Assembly: GCA_028284145.1 (NCBI GenBank)
Contig: JANQSH010000198.1
Location: 62,001-126,000 of the forward strand
Source of the DNA: Planctomycetaceae bacterium
GTDB lineage: Bacteria; Planctomycetota; Planctomycetia; Planctomycetales; Planctomycetaceae
Length of the DNA stretch: 64,000 bases
Direction of reading: 5' to 3'
A program made the translations under genes and the position numbers. Within the stretch, counting starts at the first letter, position 1. Every line of letters begins with the position of its first letter. The notes under the pieces were generated by a model that made no database searches, had not been told where the DNA came from, and saw nothing but the letters and a program-made list of their open reading frames with translations. Below are positions 47,192 to 56,548 of this stretch, piece after piece.

Positions 47192-48160
47192 ATGTCTCGT
47201 CGATTCATCAACGAACTCAGTGATGGGGATACCATCGAGGAAATCTTTCTGCTGGCTGACAAACAGTTGCGGGCGAATCGCAATGCCGACTTGTACCTGC
47301 TTGCCACACTGCGCGACAAAACTGGTGTCATCAGCGGGTTGATGTGGAATGTCACTGAGGAATCGATGGCGGGGATTAATTCTGGCGACTATGTCCGCGT
47401 GAAAGGTAAAATTCAGCTTTACCAGGGCAGTTTGCAGATGATCGTCACGTCGATTCGGACGGTTTCGCCCGAGAGCATTGACCCGGAAGACTTTCGGCCG
47501 CAGGCGCTACAGAATATCGAGCATCTGCTCGCACGGCTCAAAGAGATCCTGCTGGCGATGGAGACACCGGTATTGCGATCACTGGTTGAATGTTATTTCA
47601 TCGACGAAGCGCTCATGCGCGATCTCGCTGCGGCTCCAGCCGGAGTTAAAGCCCATCATGCCTATCAGGGCGGATTACTCGAGCATATCGTCAACATTCT
47701 CGAAACGGCGGTTCGCATTCGAGACCTCTACCCCGAAATCGATTTCGATCTGCTGCAGGTCGGCATCTTTCTGCACGACATCGGCAAGATACGGGAACTT
47801 GGTTATGAATCGACGTTGAGTTACACCGATGAAGGCCAACTGCTCGGCCACATGGTGATCGCCATCGAAATGCTCACCGAAAAGATCGCCAGGACGGTGG
47901 AGCTAACGGGCGAACCGTTTCCTGAAGAACTGGCCTTACGCATCAAGCACATGATTCTGAGCCATCATGGCGCGTACGAATTCGGTAGCTCGAAATTGCC
48001 CATGACACCCGAGGCGATCGCTTTGCATCATCTGGACAATCTCGATGCGAAGGTGCACGAGTTTGGTCGTACGATCGACGAAGATCCGAACTCCGAATCG
48101 AGTTGGACGCCCTTCATCAACCGGCTTGATCGCAAACTGTACAAAGGGGCGAACTCCTGA
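47192..48160 (+). CDS. HD-domain exoribonuclease with OB fold (YhaM-like)
   Basis: 322 residues from ATG at 47192 ([20 protein letters not shown]). An N-terminal nucleic-acid-binding OB fold (about 10-95) is followed by a metal-dependent HD phosphohydrolase domain (about 130-300) with [26 protein letters not shown] and [15 protein letters not shown]. This is the architecture of Bacillus YhaM, a 3'-5' exoribonuclease. A GTG or ATG 11 codons upstream would add a basic stretch and is less likely. It is divergent from proS and convergent with infC. Confidence 0.88.
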   Translation: MSRRFINELSDGDTIEEIFLLADKQLRANRNADLYLLATLRDKTGVISGLMWNVTEESMAGINSGDYVRVKGKIQLYQGSLQMIVTSIRTVSPESIDPEDFRPQALQNIEHLLARLKEILLAMETPVLRSLVECYFIDEALMRDLAAAPAGVKAHHAYQGGLLEHIVNILETAVRIRDLYPEIDFDLLQVGIFLHDIGKIRELGYESTLSYTDEGQLLGHMVIAIEMLTEKIARTVELTGEPFPEELALRIKHMILSHHGAYEFGSSKLPMTPEAIALHHLDNLDAKVHEFGRTIDEDPNSESSWTPFINRLDRKLYKGANS

Positions 48161-48236
48161 GCCAACAGGAAAGAAACGCTGACTCTGCCACGCTCTTTCC
48201 CAATTGGCTGATGAAGAGTCAGCCCGAAGTGAATTC

Positions 48237-48746
48237 TCAGCGCGGTGTGAGGACCATCGACATCATTCGGCCACCTTCCATGCCGGGGGGCTTTTCGACT
48301 TTGGCGATGTCGTCCAGCGTCTCGATAATGTCATTGAGGATTTCCCGGCCACGATCATGGTGCGCGTTTTCGCGGCCTCGGAAGATCACATTGACTTTGA
48401 CTTTGTCCTTGTGCTCCAGAAAGCCTCGTGCACGTTTCACTTTGAATTCGATATCGTGGTCACCGGTTTTCGGACGCAGGCGAATCTCTTTCAGCTGCAC
48501 CTGATGCTGCTTCGAATTCCGCGACTGCCGCTTTTTCTGCTCGTACTTGAATTTGCCGAAGTCCATAATGCGGCAAACCGGAGGCCGCTCATTCGGGGCA
48601 ACTTCCACCAGATCCAAACCATTTTCACCTGCACGCTCCAATGCCTCGGCTGTCGGCATGACACCCAGCAATTCTCCATCCGCACTTACAACGCGAACTG
48701 GCGAAATTCGGATCTGGTCATTCACTCGTTGGCTCTGATCGCTCAC
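48237..48746 (-). CDS. infC: Translation initiation factor IF-3
   Basis: Binds the 30S subunit and checks start-codon pairing. About 169 residues with the N-domain [20 protein letters not shown], linker [20 protein letters not shown] and C-domain [20 protein letters not shown]. There is no ATG in the N-terminal region. GTG at 48746 lies about 6 bases after an AAAGGTG ribosome site; GTG at 48752 overlaps that site. Non-ATG starts are typical of infC, where IF-3 limits its own translation. rpmI and rplT, its usual partners, do not follow. Confidence 0.95.
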   Translation of the reverse strand: MSDQSQRVNDQIRISPVRVVSADGELLGVMPTAEALERAGENGLDLVEVAPNERPPVCRIMDFGKFKYEQKKRQSRNSKQHQVQLKEIRLRPKTGDHDIEFKVKRARGFLEHKDKVKVNVIFRGRENAHHDRGREILNDIIETLDDIAKVEKPPGMEGGRMMSMVLTPR

Positions 48747-48876
48747 TGACACCTTTCTTCAATTCACCGAAAACCATTCCCGCCGGAATTCATTGATTTC
48801 CTGGGCGGGACAAAACGAAAAAAACTGATGGCAATTCTCATCGGATGAACTCCTGTCATCCTTCAGCCATCAGACT

Positions 48877-48980
48877 GGAAAGTATTACGCTCTTCTGTGC
48901 CGCGATGAGCGTCGATTGGCCTGCATATACAACAGGCCTCCACGAGCCAGAGACGTCACACCAGAAGGTAAACTGCTCTA
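48877..48980 (+). repeat. Dispersed structured element, copy 13
   Basis: 104 bp, about 130 bp upstream of infC and antisense to it. The central hairpin is GGCCTG with CAGGCC around a 9-base loop. The 5' palindrome is damaged (GGAAAGTATTACGCTC). The 3' end matches the consensus (GGTAAACTGCTCTA). Confidence 0.9.
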
Positions 48981-49197
48981 AAACACCTGATATCGTTGCA
49001 GGTGAGACGGACCAGGAAAAGGCACAAATCATCCTGCAACCTGACGGAAGTCTATCGTTCCTGATATTACTAATACACCCCAAGGCTCGATCCGTCAAGA
49101 ACTTGAGCCGATTGTCGCTGTGTATTGGACGCGATTTTGTAGATCGTTTTCAGTCCGGTTTGAGGCCCCGGCCAATTAAGGAGGATTTTGGTTACGG

Positions 49198-50277
49198 TCA
49201 TTGGGGCATCGTTGAATCCTCGGGCGGTGTCTTTTTCGGCTCGATCGGGTCAATTCCGCGCTGAGCCAGTTTCTGGCGTACCACCTCCTGCGGGTGCTCG
49301 ATTTGCTTTCCAATCTGAATGGCTTTATGTCCTCGATATCGACCCGGGCTGGCGCCAAATAACGGCCGACCTTCAACCAACACTTTCAATGGTTCGTGCT
49401 TGTCGACCTCCGTCACAATCACGTCGCCCACGGCCAGATTGGAGAATTCCTGCGCTGTCAGGTTGGTTTTTGCCAACTGCACGACCATTTCCACACCAGC
49501 TTGTGAGACACCCGCTTCCAGATTCACCTGCTGGGCCGGACTGACGTCCTTGCGTCGATAGGCCGACCAGGAATCGGCTGTTAATGCACCTGCCAACGGT
49601 TCGATCGTTGTGAACGGCACGCAAAGATTCATGATGCCCCGTGTGTCGCTCATTGTGATCTCAAAGCTGATCAACACGACCACTTCGTTCGGAGGAACGA
49701 TTTGTACGATCTGCGGATTGCTCTCAACCTGAGTCACTTTCAATTTGAGATCGCAAATGTTCTGCCACGCATTCTCCAAACCGACGATCGCGGCATCGGT
49801 AATTCGCCGTACCAGTCGCAATTCAATTTCTGTCAATGGTCGGCTCGGCAAATTCCCCGTCATGTGTCGCCCGCCACCCAGCAGCCGATCGACAATCGGA
49901 AAAATGATCGACGGATTCAAATCGAGAATAAGATTGCCATCCAAACCTTCAGAATGCAACAGGTTGAAACAGGTCGGGTTTTCCAGGCTGAATACGAATT
50001 CGCTGTAGGTGAGCTGATCGGCGCTGATCAACTTCACTTCGACGATCGTGCGGAGCATTCCACTCAAAGCTGCGCCAAGTTCCCGACTGAAACCATCGTG
50101 CAGTGCCTGAAAGGCCCGCATCTGATCTTTGCTGACTCGCTCAGGACGTTTGAAGTCGTACACGCTGATTTGCGTGTTCATATCCTTCTTGACATTGCCC
50201 CCCCCTCCACTTTGTGTGCCGGGATCGAGTGCCGCCAGAAGAGATTCGACTTCAGTTTGGCTTAAGACATCCGTCAT
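49198..50277 (-). CDS. fliM: Flagellar motor switch protein FliM
   Basis: Part of the C-ring that sets flagellar rotation direction. 359 residues. The N-terminal CheY-binding helix is [17 protein letters not shown], a Gly-rich linker follows, then the middle domain ([29 protein letters not shown]) and the C-terminal SpoA domain ([20 protein letters not shown]). An extra tail (about 24 residues, [18 protein letters not shown]) is added. GGAGG stands 6 bases before the ATG at 50277. No other flagellar gene is near; it follows proA after 39 bases and may be co-transcribed with it. Confidence 0.94.
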   Translation of the reverse strand: MTDVLSQTEVESLLAALDPGTQSGGGGNVKKDMNTQISVYDFKRPERVSKDQMRAFQALHDGFSRELGAALSGMLRTIVEVKLISADQLTYSEFVFSLENPTCFNLLHSEGLDGNLILDLNPSIIFPIVDRLLGGGRHMTGNLPSRPLTEIELRLVRRITDAAIVGLENAWQNICDLKLKVTQVESNPQIVQIVPPNEVVVLISFEITMSDTRGIMNLCVPFTTIEPLAGALTADSWSAYRRKDVSPAQQVNLEAGVSQAGVEMVVQLAKTNLTAQEFSNLAVGDVIVTEVDKHEPLKVLVEGRPLFGASPGRYRGHKAIQIGKQIEHPQEVVRQKLAQRGIDPIEPKKTPPEDSTMPQ

Positions 50278-50316
50278 CCGTGACCTCCGTCTTCCGCCGC
50301 CGGAAAAAGCTGATCG

Positions 50317-51594
50317 TCAGCCCTTCAATTGCCCGGCGCCGTGGACCACGTATTTGTAACTGGTTAGTTCCCGCAAGCCGCACGGCCCGCGGGCGTGAAA
50401 TTTGTCGGTGCTGATACCAATCTCCGCACCCAACCCGAACTCTTCCCCGTCGTTGAAGCGGGTGCTGGCATTCACGATGACCGCTGACGAATCAATCGCT
50501 GTCGAAAATCGCTGCGAAGCGGGCAGGTCGTCGGTGACAATCGCCTCGGTATGGCCCGAACTGTATTGATTGATGTGTGAGATGGCACTTTCCAAATCAT
50601 CGACCACATGGACCGAAATGATCAAATCCAAATACTCGGCGCCATAATCTTCTTCGGTTGCCGGTTCCGCATCTGGTATCCATTTCAGTGCTTCGGGCGA
50701 ACAGCGTAACTCCACATCCTGCTCTTTGAGTGCCCTGGCGATGGCTGGCAGAAACTCTTCCGCCACGTCGCGATGCACAATCAGCGATTCCGCCGCGTTG
50801 CAGACGCCTGGTCGCTGGCATTTGCTGTTCACCGTAATCTCAACCGCGAGCGACAAATCAGCCAACTTATCGACATAGACGTGGCAGTTGCCATCGAAAT
50901 GTTTAATCACCGGCATCGTCGCTTCACTCGTGACCCGTTCGATCAATCCTTTGCCGCCGCGCGGGATCGTGACATCAATCAACTCTTTCAGTCGCAGAAA
51001 ACGTCCGACCGCTTCCCGGTCTGTCGTCTCCACAAGTTGTACCGCATGACGTGGGAGATCAGTCTGTTCCAGCGCATCGGCCAAAATCGCATGAAACGCC
51101 TGATTGCTGTGAAACGCTTCCTTGCCGCCGCGAAGGATAACCGCGTTGCCACTCTTCACACACAATGCCGCTGCATCGACGGTCACGTTTGGCCGGCTTT
51201 CATAGATGAAAAAGACCACACCCAGCGGGACACGCACGCGCGTCACGAGCAACCCATTCGGCCGGGAATTGCTTTCGATGACCTCGCCGATGGGGTCGGG
51301 CAATAGAGCAATCTGTTCCAATGCCGCCGCAATGTTCTCCAGTCGATCTTCGGTCAACCGGAGGCGATCGATGGCAGCATCGGTCAGGCCATAGTTGGGA
51401 GCCTGTTCAAGATCGCGCGCGTTTTCGTCGATCAATGTCGTGGTTCGTTCGCGGATCAAATCCGCCGCGCAACGCAGCCATTCGATTTTCTTCGCACCGG
51501 AAACGGTCATCAGTTCGCGCGAAGCGGTTTTGGCACGCTCGGCAACGTCCCGCGTGTAGGTTTCCAGATCGGTCAATGTTTCGGTGGCGTTCAC
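50317..51594 (-). CDS. proA: Gamma-glutamyl phosphate reductase
   Basis: Second step of proline synthesis: reduces gamma-glutamyl phosphate with NADPH. 425 residues of the aldehyde dehydrogenase fold. The catalytic cysteine is in [34 protein letters not shown] and [12 protein letters not shown] are family segments. GTG at 51594 is preceded by GGAG/GAGG about 8-13 bases upstream. Repeat copy 14 begins 43 bp upstream of the start. proB is not adjacent. Confidence 0.96.
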   Translation of the reverse strand: MNATETLTDLETYTRDVAERAKTASRELMTVSGAKKIEWLRCAADLIRERTTTLIDENARDLEQAPNYGLTDAAIDRLRLTEDRLENIAAALEQIALLPDPIGEVIESNSRPNGLLVTRVRVPLGVVFFIYESRPNVTVDAAALCVKSGNAVILRGGKEAFHSNQAFHAILADALEQTDLPRHAVQLVETTDREAVGRFLRLKELIDVTIPRGGKGLIERVTSEATMPVIKHFDGNCHVYVDKLADLSLAVEITVNSKCQRPGVCNAAESLIVHRDVAEEFLPAIARALKEQDVELRCSPEALKWIPDAEPATEEDYGAEYLDLIISVHVVDDLESAISHINQYSSGHTEAIVTDDLPASQRFSTAIDSSAVIVNASTRFNDGEEFGLGAEIGISTDKFHARGPCGLRELTSYKYVVHGAGQLKG

Positions 51595-51636
51595 AATGGG
51601 GCCTCACTCCCGGTTCTGTCTCAGTGTTGATCGTCT

Positions 51637-51738
51637 GGAGCGTATTACGCTCTTCTGTGGCGCGAAAATTGTCTTTTGGTCTGCAAACGCAGACTCCCAC
51701 GAGCGGGAACCGTCACACGATAAAGGGAAACTGCTCTA
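51637..51738 (+). repeat. Dispersed structured element, copy 14
   Basis: 102 bp upstream of proA and antisense to it. The 5' palindrome is perfect. The central hairpin is GTCTGC-AAAC-GCAGAC, in which a C-G pair of the usual GCCTG/CAGGC stem is replaced by T-A. Confidence 0.88.
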
Positions 51739-51885
51739 TCTTATCGCGACTGACCGGAGCAGGAGAAGTATCGGCGAATGCAAAATTTGTGTCAACGCCC
51801 GTTCAGACCGGCATTTATGAGCCTTCCCGCCTTGTTTTGGGACGGATTTGGTGTGGCAATTTGTCCACTGGGAGAATGAAGGGTT

Positions 51886-52086
51886 TTACCAGGCAGCACG
51901 GACAGGCATTTCCACGTCGCTTACATCATCATCGCGAACAACCTTGTGCTGCATGTCCCGAAATTGATCTCGTGAAATCAGCACGTAGTACGTGTGCGTC
52001 TGATCGTCTTCGATCTCGACAGGATCGCCACCACTCTTTGCGAGAGCGTCGCGTATCTCATCCGGGTTTGTCAGTTTTGGTGCCAT
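51886..52086 (-). CDS. Short protein of unknown function
   Basis: 66 residues from ATG at 52086 (MAPKLTNPDEIRDALAKSGG). The middle part, PVEIEDDQTHTYYVLISRDQ, then FRDM, looks like the beta-strand and helix of small Phd-type antitoxins, but no toxin gene is adjacent, so I do not assign that role. No ribosome site is present; instead a promoter-like -10 box ends 7 bases before the ATG. The longer frame upstream of this ATG is rich in Cys and His and looks non-coding. Confidence 0.6.
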   Translation of the reverse strand: MAPKLTNPDEIRDALAKSGGDPVEIEDDQTHTYYVLISRDQFRDMQHKVVRDDDVSDVEMPVRAAW

Positions 52087-52093
52087 GTGAAAG

Positions 52094-52123
52094 ATTATAA
52101 CATAATGACAGGCGTAGGAACAA
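52094..52123 (-). promoter_or_regulatory. Promoter for the 66-residue gene, likely leaderless mRNA
   Basis: On the minus strand TTGTTC (52118-52123), an 18-base spacer and a perfect TATAAT (52094-52099). Transcription should begin at about the A of ATG (52086), so the mRNA would have almost no leader. Confidence 0.55.
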
Positions 52124-52497
52124 AGGAAGACTGAGAAAAGAAACGCCGTCTGCTTTTCCTGCGATCGACATGCCGATGATTTTTCCGCTACCTGCCGGTT
52201 ATGATGTGCTTGAGCAGACCAGTTTCGGCACACGCAGTGGTACTGGTCGCAATTCACACACCTTGCATGGCTGTCCTGGTTAGTGAGTTCTGAATTGCTG
52301 GTGATTACAGAGAACCCGCATTCGGAAAACCAAACCTTTTTTGTTAAACAGACCCACTATCCACTTTTCCGGGGAAGACCATACATTATTACCAGTTGTC
52401 CTTCGCGAACTGCACCGCTTGGATGGCTTGTTCCTGTTCGCTACAATCTGGTTGCGGTGGAGTTGGATTTTTCCTGCCGTGATGAACAGGATGAAAT
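52124..52497. other. Divergent intergenic region, nothing recognised
   Basis: 374 bases upstream of the first M16 gene. No repeat, RNA gene or clear plus-strand promoter was seen. Confidence 0.4.
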
Positions 52498-53745
52498 ATG
52501 CAGACACAACAGATTGAGGTCAAAACGTGGGAGAACGGGTTGACCCTCGCAGTAGAACGGATGCCATCCGTCGGGTCGGCGGCGTTTTCTATTCTGGTTC
52601 CCGGAGGCAGCAATTACGATCCTCGGGAAAAAAGAGGAACAGCAACCGCACTGTCCGAATTACTGATGCGTGGTGCGGGTGATCGCGACTCCCGGCAACT
52701 CTCTTCGGCTCTCGATGATCTTGGGGTACAACGCCACAACGGAGCTGGCAGCAGCCATGTCAGTTTTGGTGGCGCAACATTGTCCGACAGCATTCACGAT
52801 GCGTTGCGGATCTTTGCCGACGTCATTCGCCGGCCCTGGATTCCCGATGATCATTTTGCCGCTGTCCGTTCGGGGATCGAGCAATCACTACTTTCCGTCG
52901 AAGACGAACCTCGGCAGAAACTGATGGTCGAATTGTGGCAGCGCACATTCGATGCACCCTGGGGGCTGTCGTCGGATGGATCGCTCGAATGCCTGCCGAA
53001 TTTGACGATCGATGGCGTACAAGGCCATTATGAGCAATGCTTTCGTCCCAATGGCACTATTATTGGCGTTGCAGGGAATGTCGATATCGCCCAACTGCAG
53101 GCAACCATCGACGAATTATTCGGTGACTGGGAGCCCAGGCCGGAACCCACGTTTGAAACCACTCCGCACGGCCCATCGATCGATGCAATCGAACATGATT
53201 CCGCCCAGACACATATTGGTCTGGCTTATCCGAGTGTGCCATATCGTGATGAAAATTATTATGCGGCCTGGGCCGCGGTCAGCGTACTCTCCGGTGGGAT
53301 GAGTTCCCGGCTGTTCACCGAAGTTCGAGAGAAACGGGGACTCTGTTACGCGATTTCCGCCTCGTTGAATACGCTGCCGCATGAAGCGCGCGTTGTCTGT
53401 TACGCCGGGACAGAGAATGATCGTGCTCAGGAAACGCTCGATGTGACGCTGCATGAAATTCACCGGTTGGGGCAGGGAATTACGGACGAGGAACTAAACT
53501 GCTGCAAGGCACGTGCGAAAAGTGCGTTAATCATGCAGCAGGAGTCGGCCATGTCCCGGTCCGGCTCGATCGCGCGGGATTGGTATCATCTCCAGCGAAT
53601 CGTCACATTAAGCGAAGTGCGATCGAAGATTGATGCGCTCGATGTCTCTCACGTACTCGATTTCGTGCATCAGCATCCGCCCCGCGATCTGACCATTCTG
53701 ACAATCGGGCCGAAACCGTTGGAGGTGCCCAGTGAAATTTCGTGA
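52498..53745 (+). CDS. M16 peptidase-fold protein lacking the catalytic site
   Basis: 415 residues of the M16B (mitochondrial processing peptidase-like) fold, with two homologous halves. The zinc site HxxEH is absent: the corresponding helix reads [16 protein letters not shown]. The substrate-binding R/Y segment of the second half, [14 protein letters not shown], is kept. It is therefore expected to be the non-catalytic partner of the next gene. ATG at 52498 follows AGGA by 7 bases. It overlaps the next gene by 14 bases. Confidence 0.88.
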   Translation: MQTQQIEVKTWENGLTLAVERMPSVGSAAFSILVPGGSNYDPREKRGTATALSELLMRGAGDRDSRQLSSALDDLGVQRHNGAGSSHVSFGGATLSDSIHDALRIFADVIRRPWIPDDHFAAVRSGIEQSLLSVEDEPRQKLMVELWQRTFDAPWGLSSDGSLECLPNLTIDGVQGHYEQCFRPNGTIIGVAGNVDIAQLQATIDELFGDWEPRPEPTFETTPHGPSIDAIEHDSAQTHIGLAYPSVPYRDENYYAAWAAVSVLSGGMSSRLFTEVREKRGLCYAISASLNTLPHEARVVCYAGTENDRAQETLDVTLHEIHRLGQGITDEELNCCKARAKSALIMQQESAMSRSGSIARDWYHLQRIVTLSEVRSKIDALDVSHVLDFVHQHPPRDLTILTIGPKPLEVPSEIS

Positions 53746-54982
53746 ACGAGTGTTGGACAACGGCTTGCGGATTATCTCCGAGTGGAATCCGCTGGCTCAC
53801 AGCATGGCGATCGGCTTTTTCGTGCGGACCGGCTCGCGCGATGAAACCACGGTCATCTCCGGTGTCAGTCATTTTCTGGAACACATGGCCTTCAAGGGGA
53901 ACGAAAAGTACCAGGCCGACGACGTGAACCGGATTCTCGATGAAATCGGTGCCAAGTCGAATGCGTCGACCAGCGAAGAGATAACGAAATACTGGGCCGC
54001 GATTTTGCCCGAATATCTGCCACAGGCGTTCGAGCTTGTCGCTGGTTTGATTACGCCCTCGCTGCGCCAGGATGACTTCGATATGGAAAAAAATGTCATT
54101 CTCGAAGAGATCGCCATGTATGAGGATCTGCCGTCGTTTACGCTTTACGACAAGATGATGCAGGCACATTTCGCCGGGCATCCGCTGGGGCAGTCGATTC
54201 TCGGAACGCCGGAAAGCATTGCCGATTTGACGTCCGAGCAAATGCGTGAGTACCATCGCGATCACTACGTCGCCGGGAATGTCACGCTGGCAATTGCCGG
54301 AAATTTCGATTGGGAGGAGGTCAACCGGCTGGCGGATCAATGCTGTGGTTGGTGGCCTGCAGGGGAAGTCGATCGCTCTACGTTTGAAGCACAACCGGAA
54401 CCGGGAACACTCGTCTTCCCCAAAGACGACAGTCATCAGCAGTATTGTATGCAGATGTCTCCCGCACCTCCGGCGAACAGTCCATTACGTTTTGCAGCGG
54501 AAGTGCTGGCCGTGATTGTCGGTGATGATTCCGGTAGCCGGATGTACTGGGATCTCGTTGAGCCGGGGGATGTCGAAGTGGCCGAGTTGGGGCATTACGA
54601 ATATGATGGCAGCGGCAGTTACGCCACCTATGTGAGCGCGAGGCCGGAGGCAGTTGAACTGGCGTTGGCGCGCATCTCAGACATTTATGACGCGGTGAAT
54701 TCCGAAGGGGTGACAGAAGAAGAGCTGGAGCGCGCGAAGAAAAAGGCCGCCTCGCGAATCGTACTTCGCAGCGAACGCCCGATGAGTCGGCTCTCGTTGT
54801 TGGGAGGCAATTGGATCTATCGGGGCACATATCGGTCTGTCGAAGACGACTTGAACACGCTGCAGTCGATCACACTCAAGGACGTTCGCGAACTGCTCGA
54901 CGCCTATCCGCTGGGACAGATGACGACCGTTGCTGTCGGTCCCTTGAATTCGCTCGATGGGCCGGTTGGCGTGCCGGGGTAA
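53732..54982 (+). CDS. M16 family zinc metallopeptidase
   Basis: 416 residues. The inverted zinc motif is [15 protein letters not shown] (HxxEH), with a downstream glutamate in the helix [26 protein letters not shown] and GQSILGTPE are family segments. It probably cuts peptides as a dimer with the upstream inactive homologue, like bacterial M16B pairs and the two subunits of mitochondrial processing peptidase. GTG at 53732 is the start: GGAGG stands 6 bases upstream, inside the end of the preceding gene. No signal peptide is visible, so a cytoplasmic site is likely. Confidence 0.92.
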   Translation: MKFRERVLDNGLRIISEWNPLAHSMAIGFFVRTGSRDETTVISGVSHFLEHMAFKGNEKYQADDVNRILDEIGAKSNASTSEEITKYWAAILPEYLPQAFELVAGLITPSLRQDDFDMEKNVILEEIAMYEDLPSFTLYDKMMQAHFAGHPLGQSILGTPESIADLTSEQMREYHRDHYVAGNVTLAIAGNFDWEEVNRLADQCCGWWPAGEVDRSTFEAQPEPGTLVFPKDDSHQQYCMQMSPAPPANSPLRFAAEVLAVIVGDDSGSRMYWDLVEPGDVEVAELGHYEYDGSGSYATYVSARPEAVELALARISDIYDAVNSEGVTEEELERAKKKAASRIVLRSERPMSRLSLLGGNWIYRGTYRSVEDDLNTLQSITLKDVRELLDAYPLGQMTTVAVGPLNSLDGPVGVPG

Positions 54983-55252
54983 AATGACCTCGATTCGAAT
55001 CTCGTCGATGTCATCTTTTGACCTCGAACCTTTAAGAGCCTGACCGTTTTTCGATGTCGTATCTTTTGGATGTGAAAAGGTTTAGCGGTATCAAACTCTG
55101 ATCTTGACCTTCATCGTCGACCGGGCATACGATTCGTCGCGTTTTTCCTGTTCTGACAACTCAATGGCAGTTCTGCAGTCCCCGTGCGCAACCGTACCGG
55201 GCCTGGTGGAAGTTTGATTCTTCGCGCAATTTTCCCAACGGAGTAGCCCGTT

Positions 55253-56524
55253 TTGTTGCGACCGCGCTTTTGTCTGTGGTTTATCCTCGCGATTGCGCTG
55301 GCAGTTCGCCTGCTGGGAGCGGTCGCGTTGCAAAACCACCTGGGTGGCTGGTCGTCAGATCGGTTTCTCATTTCGGGTGATGCCGAGGGGTACTGGGAGC
55401 TTTCCACTGCCATCGTGAATGGGTCGGAATTTGCAATCACCAATCCTCCGTTGCGCGTCATGCGGACGCCCGGTTTTCCGATCATCATAAGTTTGCCGAT
55501 GTTTGTGTTCGGTGAAAATCATTTCGCCGTGCGGTTGTTTCTCGCTTTTCTTGGAGCGGTCGCCTGTGGTTTTGTTTTTCTGATTGGCCGACGTTTGTTT
55601 GATGAACGAACAGGCATCGTTGCGACTGGATTCGCTGCCGTCTCGCCACTCTTTGTTGGCTTCAGTGTCGTCTTGTTGAGCGAAACCGCATTCACGCTGT
55701 TCCTGCTCTTGAGCATGTATCTTTTCCTGCGACTGATCCAGTCCTGTCGAGAAGGCAGACGTGGGTGGAGACAACTAATGCTGGCTTTGATAACGGGGCT
55801 ATCAATGGGCTGGACGACCCTCATTCGTCCAGGCTGGATTGGCGGTGCCATTCTCTGCGGACTCACAATGCTGATACTCGTTCCAAACAAAAAACAGGCG
55901 GTGCTGGCAGCCGTTCTGTTGTCGCTGGGGACGGTGATGGTGTTGACACCCTGGGCCTGTCGCAATTTTCGCGTAACCGGACATTGGGTCTGGCTGTCAC
56001 TCTGGTCCGGACCAAGTTTGTACGACGGACTTGGTCCACAGGCGAATGGTTCCAGTGACATGCAATTCTTCAAAGAGGAAAACACGCTGGCCATCATGTC
56101 GGAATACGAAATGGATCAACACTACAAACAGCGTGCCTGGGAAGTGGCTTTTCAAAATCCCCGACGTCTCTTTGATCTCGCGCTAATCAAACTTGGGCGA
56201 TTCTGGAAGATGTGGCCCAGTGCTCCACAATTGCAGCGTCCGCTCATTCACCTTGGGATGGCAGCGTACTCCATTCCCTTTTTTGCCGCCGTGCTGATTG
56301 GACTCTGGCGAAACCGCAATTCGTTGCTGATCTGGACGATGCTGGTTATGCCGGTTGCCTGGTTTTCATTTGTGCATTCCATCTTCGTTGGCTCGATTCG
56401 CTACCGCATGCCGGGCGAGTTTTTTCTGACAATTCTCGCAGCGGTGGGGATCTTGTGCTGTTGGGATTGGATTCGCTGCCGAGGTAAGGGTGACGATGCC
56501 GAAAAAATTCCTGTCTCCACCTGA
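55253..56524 (+). CDS. Membrane glycosyltransferase, ArnT/PMT-like
   Basis: 423 residues with about ten membrane segments, beginning with FCLWFILAIALAVRLLGAVA. The first periplasmic loop has ISGDAEGYWEL, where an acidic residue is expected for catalysis in the GT-C fold, and FRTPGFPIIISLP-like sequence (here MRTPGFPIIISLP) follows. Such enzymes move sugars from polyprenyl-phosphate carriers to lipids or proteins. Acceptor and sugar are unknown. The start is TTG at 55253 or the next codon; GGAG is about 9 bases upstream. It ends 24 bases before the AsmA-like gene. Confidence 0.82.
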   Translation: MLRPRFCLWFILAIALAVRLLGAVALQNHLGGWSSDRFLISGDAEGYWELSTAIVNGSEFAITNPPLRVMRTPGFPIIISLPMFVFGENHFAVRLFLAFLGAVACGFVFLIGRRLFDERTGIVATGFAAVSPLFVGFSVVLLSETAFTLFLLLSMYLFLRLIQSCREGRRGWRQLMLALITGLSMGWTTLIRPGWIGGAILCGLTMLILVPNKKQAVLAAVLLSLGTVMVLTPWACRNFRVTGHWVWLSLWSGPSLYDGLGPQANGSSDMQFFKEENTLAIMSEYEMDQHYKQRAWEVAFQNPRRLFDLALIKLGRFWKMWPSAPQLQRPLIHLGMAAYSIPFFAAVLIGLWRNRNSLLIWTMLVMPVAWFSFVHSIFVGSIRYRMPGEFFLTILAAVGILCCWDWIRCRGKGDDAEKIPVST

Positions 56525-56548
56525 ATTGAGTTCTGAAATCAGTTCCCG

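Noticed and set aside
53603-54436. Open frame of about 277 codons on the minus strand
   Set aside because: Antisense to the active M16 gene; no domain and no ribosome site.
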